A DNA stretch of 5,465 bases from NCBI GenBank assembly GCA_013331015.1, contig DUHF01000278.1, forward strand, positions 1 to 5,465, in the 5' to 3' direction. Both the position numbers and the translations under genes were made by a program. Every line of letters begins with the position of its first letter. Within the stretch, counting starts at the first letter, position 1. This document shows positions 4,880 through 5,465 of the stretch, piece after piece. A model generated the notes under the pieces. The model was not told where the DNA came from and ran no database searches. It saw only the letters and a list, made by a program, of their open reading frames with translations. Origin of the DNA: Methanoregula sp. GTDB taxonomy: Archaea > Halobacteriota > Methanomicrobia > Methanomicrobiales > Methanospirillaceae.

Positions 4880-4936
4880 TCTTGAAACGGACATGAACCG
4901 GCAGGGTTCGCACCCGAACGATGAACCTCGGATGAA
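4880..4936 (+). repeat. Diverged copy of the 1894-1950 segment
   Basis: The two segments share CTTGAAAC/TTGGAGAAAC, then ATGAAC, GTTCGCACCCG/GTTCACACCCG, and ATGAA with matching ends. The main gap is three bases. Translated from ATG 4893 (MNRQGSHPNDEPR) it resembles the start of the ORF at 1908 (MNGSSHPDNENR). Here the ribosome site is lost and the frame runs on into G/C-rich hairpins. It may be a repeat shared by both sites or the decayed start of a small gene. Confidence 0.4.
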
Positions 4937-5062
4937 TACTAAAAAACATAACCGCCAGCATCCGAGCTCTTTTGTTTTAAGGCGGCTAAGCCCGGGAGCG
5001 CCCGCGCGGCCTTGCCGGGCTGCGGGTGCGATCGTGCCCCTCAGGGTCTGCATGCAAGACCC
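4927..5062. other. Cluster of stem-loops
   Basis: CTCGGATG (4927-4934) pairs exactly with CATCCGAG (4959-4966), and CTCTTTTGTTTT follows, giving a terminator-like shape on the + strand. CCGCC (4952-4956) in its loop can pair instead with GGCGG (4981-4985). AGCCCGG (4989-4995) pairs with CCGGGCT (5015-5021). GGGTCT (5044-5049) pairs with AGACCC (5057-5062) around GCATGCA. Whether any of this is transcribed is unknown. Confidence 0.4.
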
Positions 5063-5086
5063 CCCGGACAGATGCTGTTTGGGCAG

Positions 5087-5166
5087 TTAAATAGGGAAAG
5101 GGAGATCCCGTTTCATTCTGGGTGCCGGTGGCACGCGAGCATCGTTAAGTGTTTTGCCGGGAAAAT
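5087..5166 (+). repeat. Intergenic repeat, module R2 (copy C, without R1)
   Basis: Matches 2281-2355: TTAAATAGGGAAA, GGAGAT, GTTTC, ATTCTG, GTGCC, GCATC, and GTTTT..GGGAA occur in the same order and spacing with substitutions and small indels. Module R1 is absent upstream; a different set of hairpins stands there instead, which confirms that R1 and R2 are separate units. Confidence 0.7.
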
Positions 5167-5189
5167 CCTCCTTTAAAAAAAAAATGTTT

Positions 5190-5286
5190 CTCCCCCCATC
5201 TCGCCAGTCCTCAAGGGGGCTCAACAGCGCATGCGATGCCTTCCGTATTACCTGCACAGGACACGCCGTCAAAAAATGTTTTCACA
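5190..5286 (+). repeat. Intergenic repeat, module R4 (forward copy)
   Basis: The inverted partner of 621-718. The identical 24-nt core lies at 5215-5238 and includes CGCATGCG. Flanking similarity runs from TCTCGCC on the left to GTATTACCTG and GTTTTCACAAAA on the right. It follows module R2 directly after an A-rich stretch (5175-5184), a combination not seen at the 621-718 copy. Confidence 0.75.
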
Positions 5287-5338
5287 AAACGGCTCTTTAA
5301 AAATCATCATGTTGCGCACTCATGCGTAATTTCTCGAG

Positions 5339-5465
5339 GGTGACCCCCTCTCTCCTCTGGAGAGGGGGAGGCAAACCAAGGGGGCAAGCCCCCAAAACCC
5401 CCTCATTCCTGCAAAAAAATTTTTCACAGGGGTCCCCATTCACGGCCATGCTCCACAAAGGCGAG
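5339..5465 (-). repeat. Intergenic repeat, module R3 (reverse copy, cut by the window)
   Basis: The inverted partner of 2418-2534. The terminal 19 bases (5447-5465) are the exact reverse complement of 2418-2436, so the match probably continues beyond the window. Both hairpins are kept: CCCCCTCT (5344-5351) with AGAGGGGG (5361-5368), and GGGGGC-AA-GCCCCC (5380-5393). An A7T5 block (5413-5424) is present here and not in the other copy. Confidence 0.75.

Larger units (their letters stand above)
4829..5465. other. Gene-poor right end with repeats and hairpins
   Basis: About 640 bases without a convincing gene. In order they hold a segment resembling 1894-1950, a run of strong stem-loops (4927-5062), repeat modules R2 (5087-5166) and R4 (5190-5286) in + orientation, and R3 (5339-5465) in - orientation. 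The open frames here (for example 4893-5090 +, 4811-5053 -, 5149-5343 +) cross these elements and are rich in Pro, Arg and Ser, so they are not called. Confidence 0.6.

Noticed and set aside
1..5465. CRISPR array, insertion-sequence transposase, integrase or replication origin
   Set aside because: No regularly spaced identical repeats, no transposase or integrase motif in any frame, and no origin-box cluster was seen.

Overview
The window looks like archaeal DNA, most plausibly from a methanogen of the Methanomicrobiales type (Methanoregula-like). This is inferred from gene style (HEPN-family remnant, small toxin-antitoxin pair, degenerate nuclease-like protein), TATA-like promoter elements, GGTG/GGAG ribosome sites and oligo-T stops. 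No rRNA, tRNA or species-specific marker is present, so the assignment is tentative. Only about half the window is convincingly coding. The rest is long intergenic DNA filled with diverged, structured repeats.

Layout. Positions 1-100 hold a repeat with a strong hairpin. It abuts a broken HEPN-domain gene (about 206-491, + strand) whose two halves lie in different frames because of one extra A in an A run. A gene-poor stretch (492-1278) carries a second repeat type. Two small overlapping + strand genes follow: a 73-residue Cys-rich protein (1279-1500) and a 115-residue protein resembling degenerate PD-(D/E)XK nuclease-like proteins (1497-1844), coupled by an ATGA overlap. A second gene-poor stretch (1845-2763) holds one possible 31-codon ORF, a perfect 10-bp stem hairpin and fuller copies of the repeats. 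A ribbon-helix-helix antitoxin (2815-3051) and a RelE/ParE-like toxin (3067-3327) form a compact operon. Convergent to it lies a complete nucleotide-sugar dehydrogenase on the - strand (3540-4787, GTG start). The last 680 bases are non-coding again, with further repeat copies, some inverted relative to the earlier ones.

How the parts relate. The toxin-antitoxin pair is a self-contained unit, probably autoregulated by its antitoxin. The dehydrogenase would supply a UDP-hexuronic acid (probably N-acetylated) for surface glycans or protein N-glycosylation, but no other glycan gene is in view. The HEPN remnant without a nucleotidyltransferase partner, the toxin-antitoxin pair and the dense repeats suggest a plastic accessory region. 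The observations most worth following are the modular intergenic repeat family, where two copies of one hairpin show a compensatory base-pair change, and the undescribed two-gene Cys-rich/nuclease-like unit.
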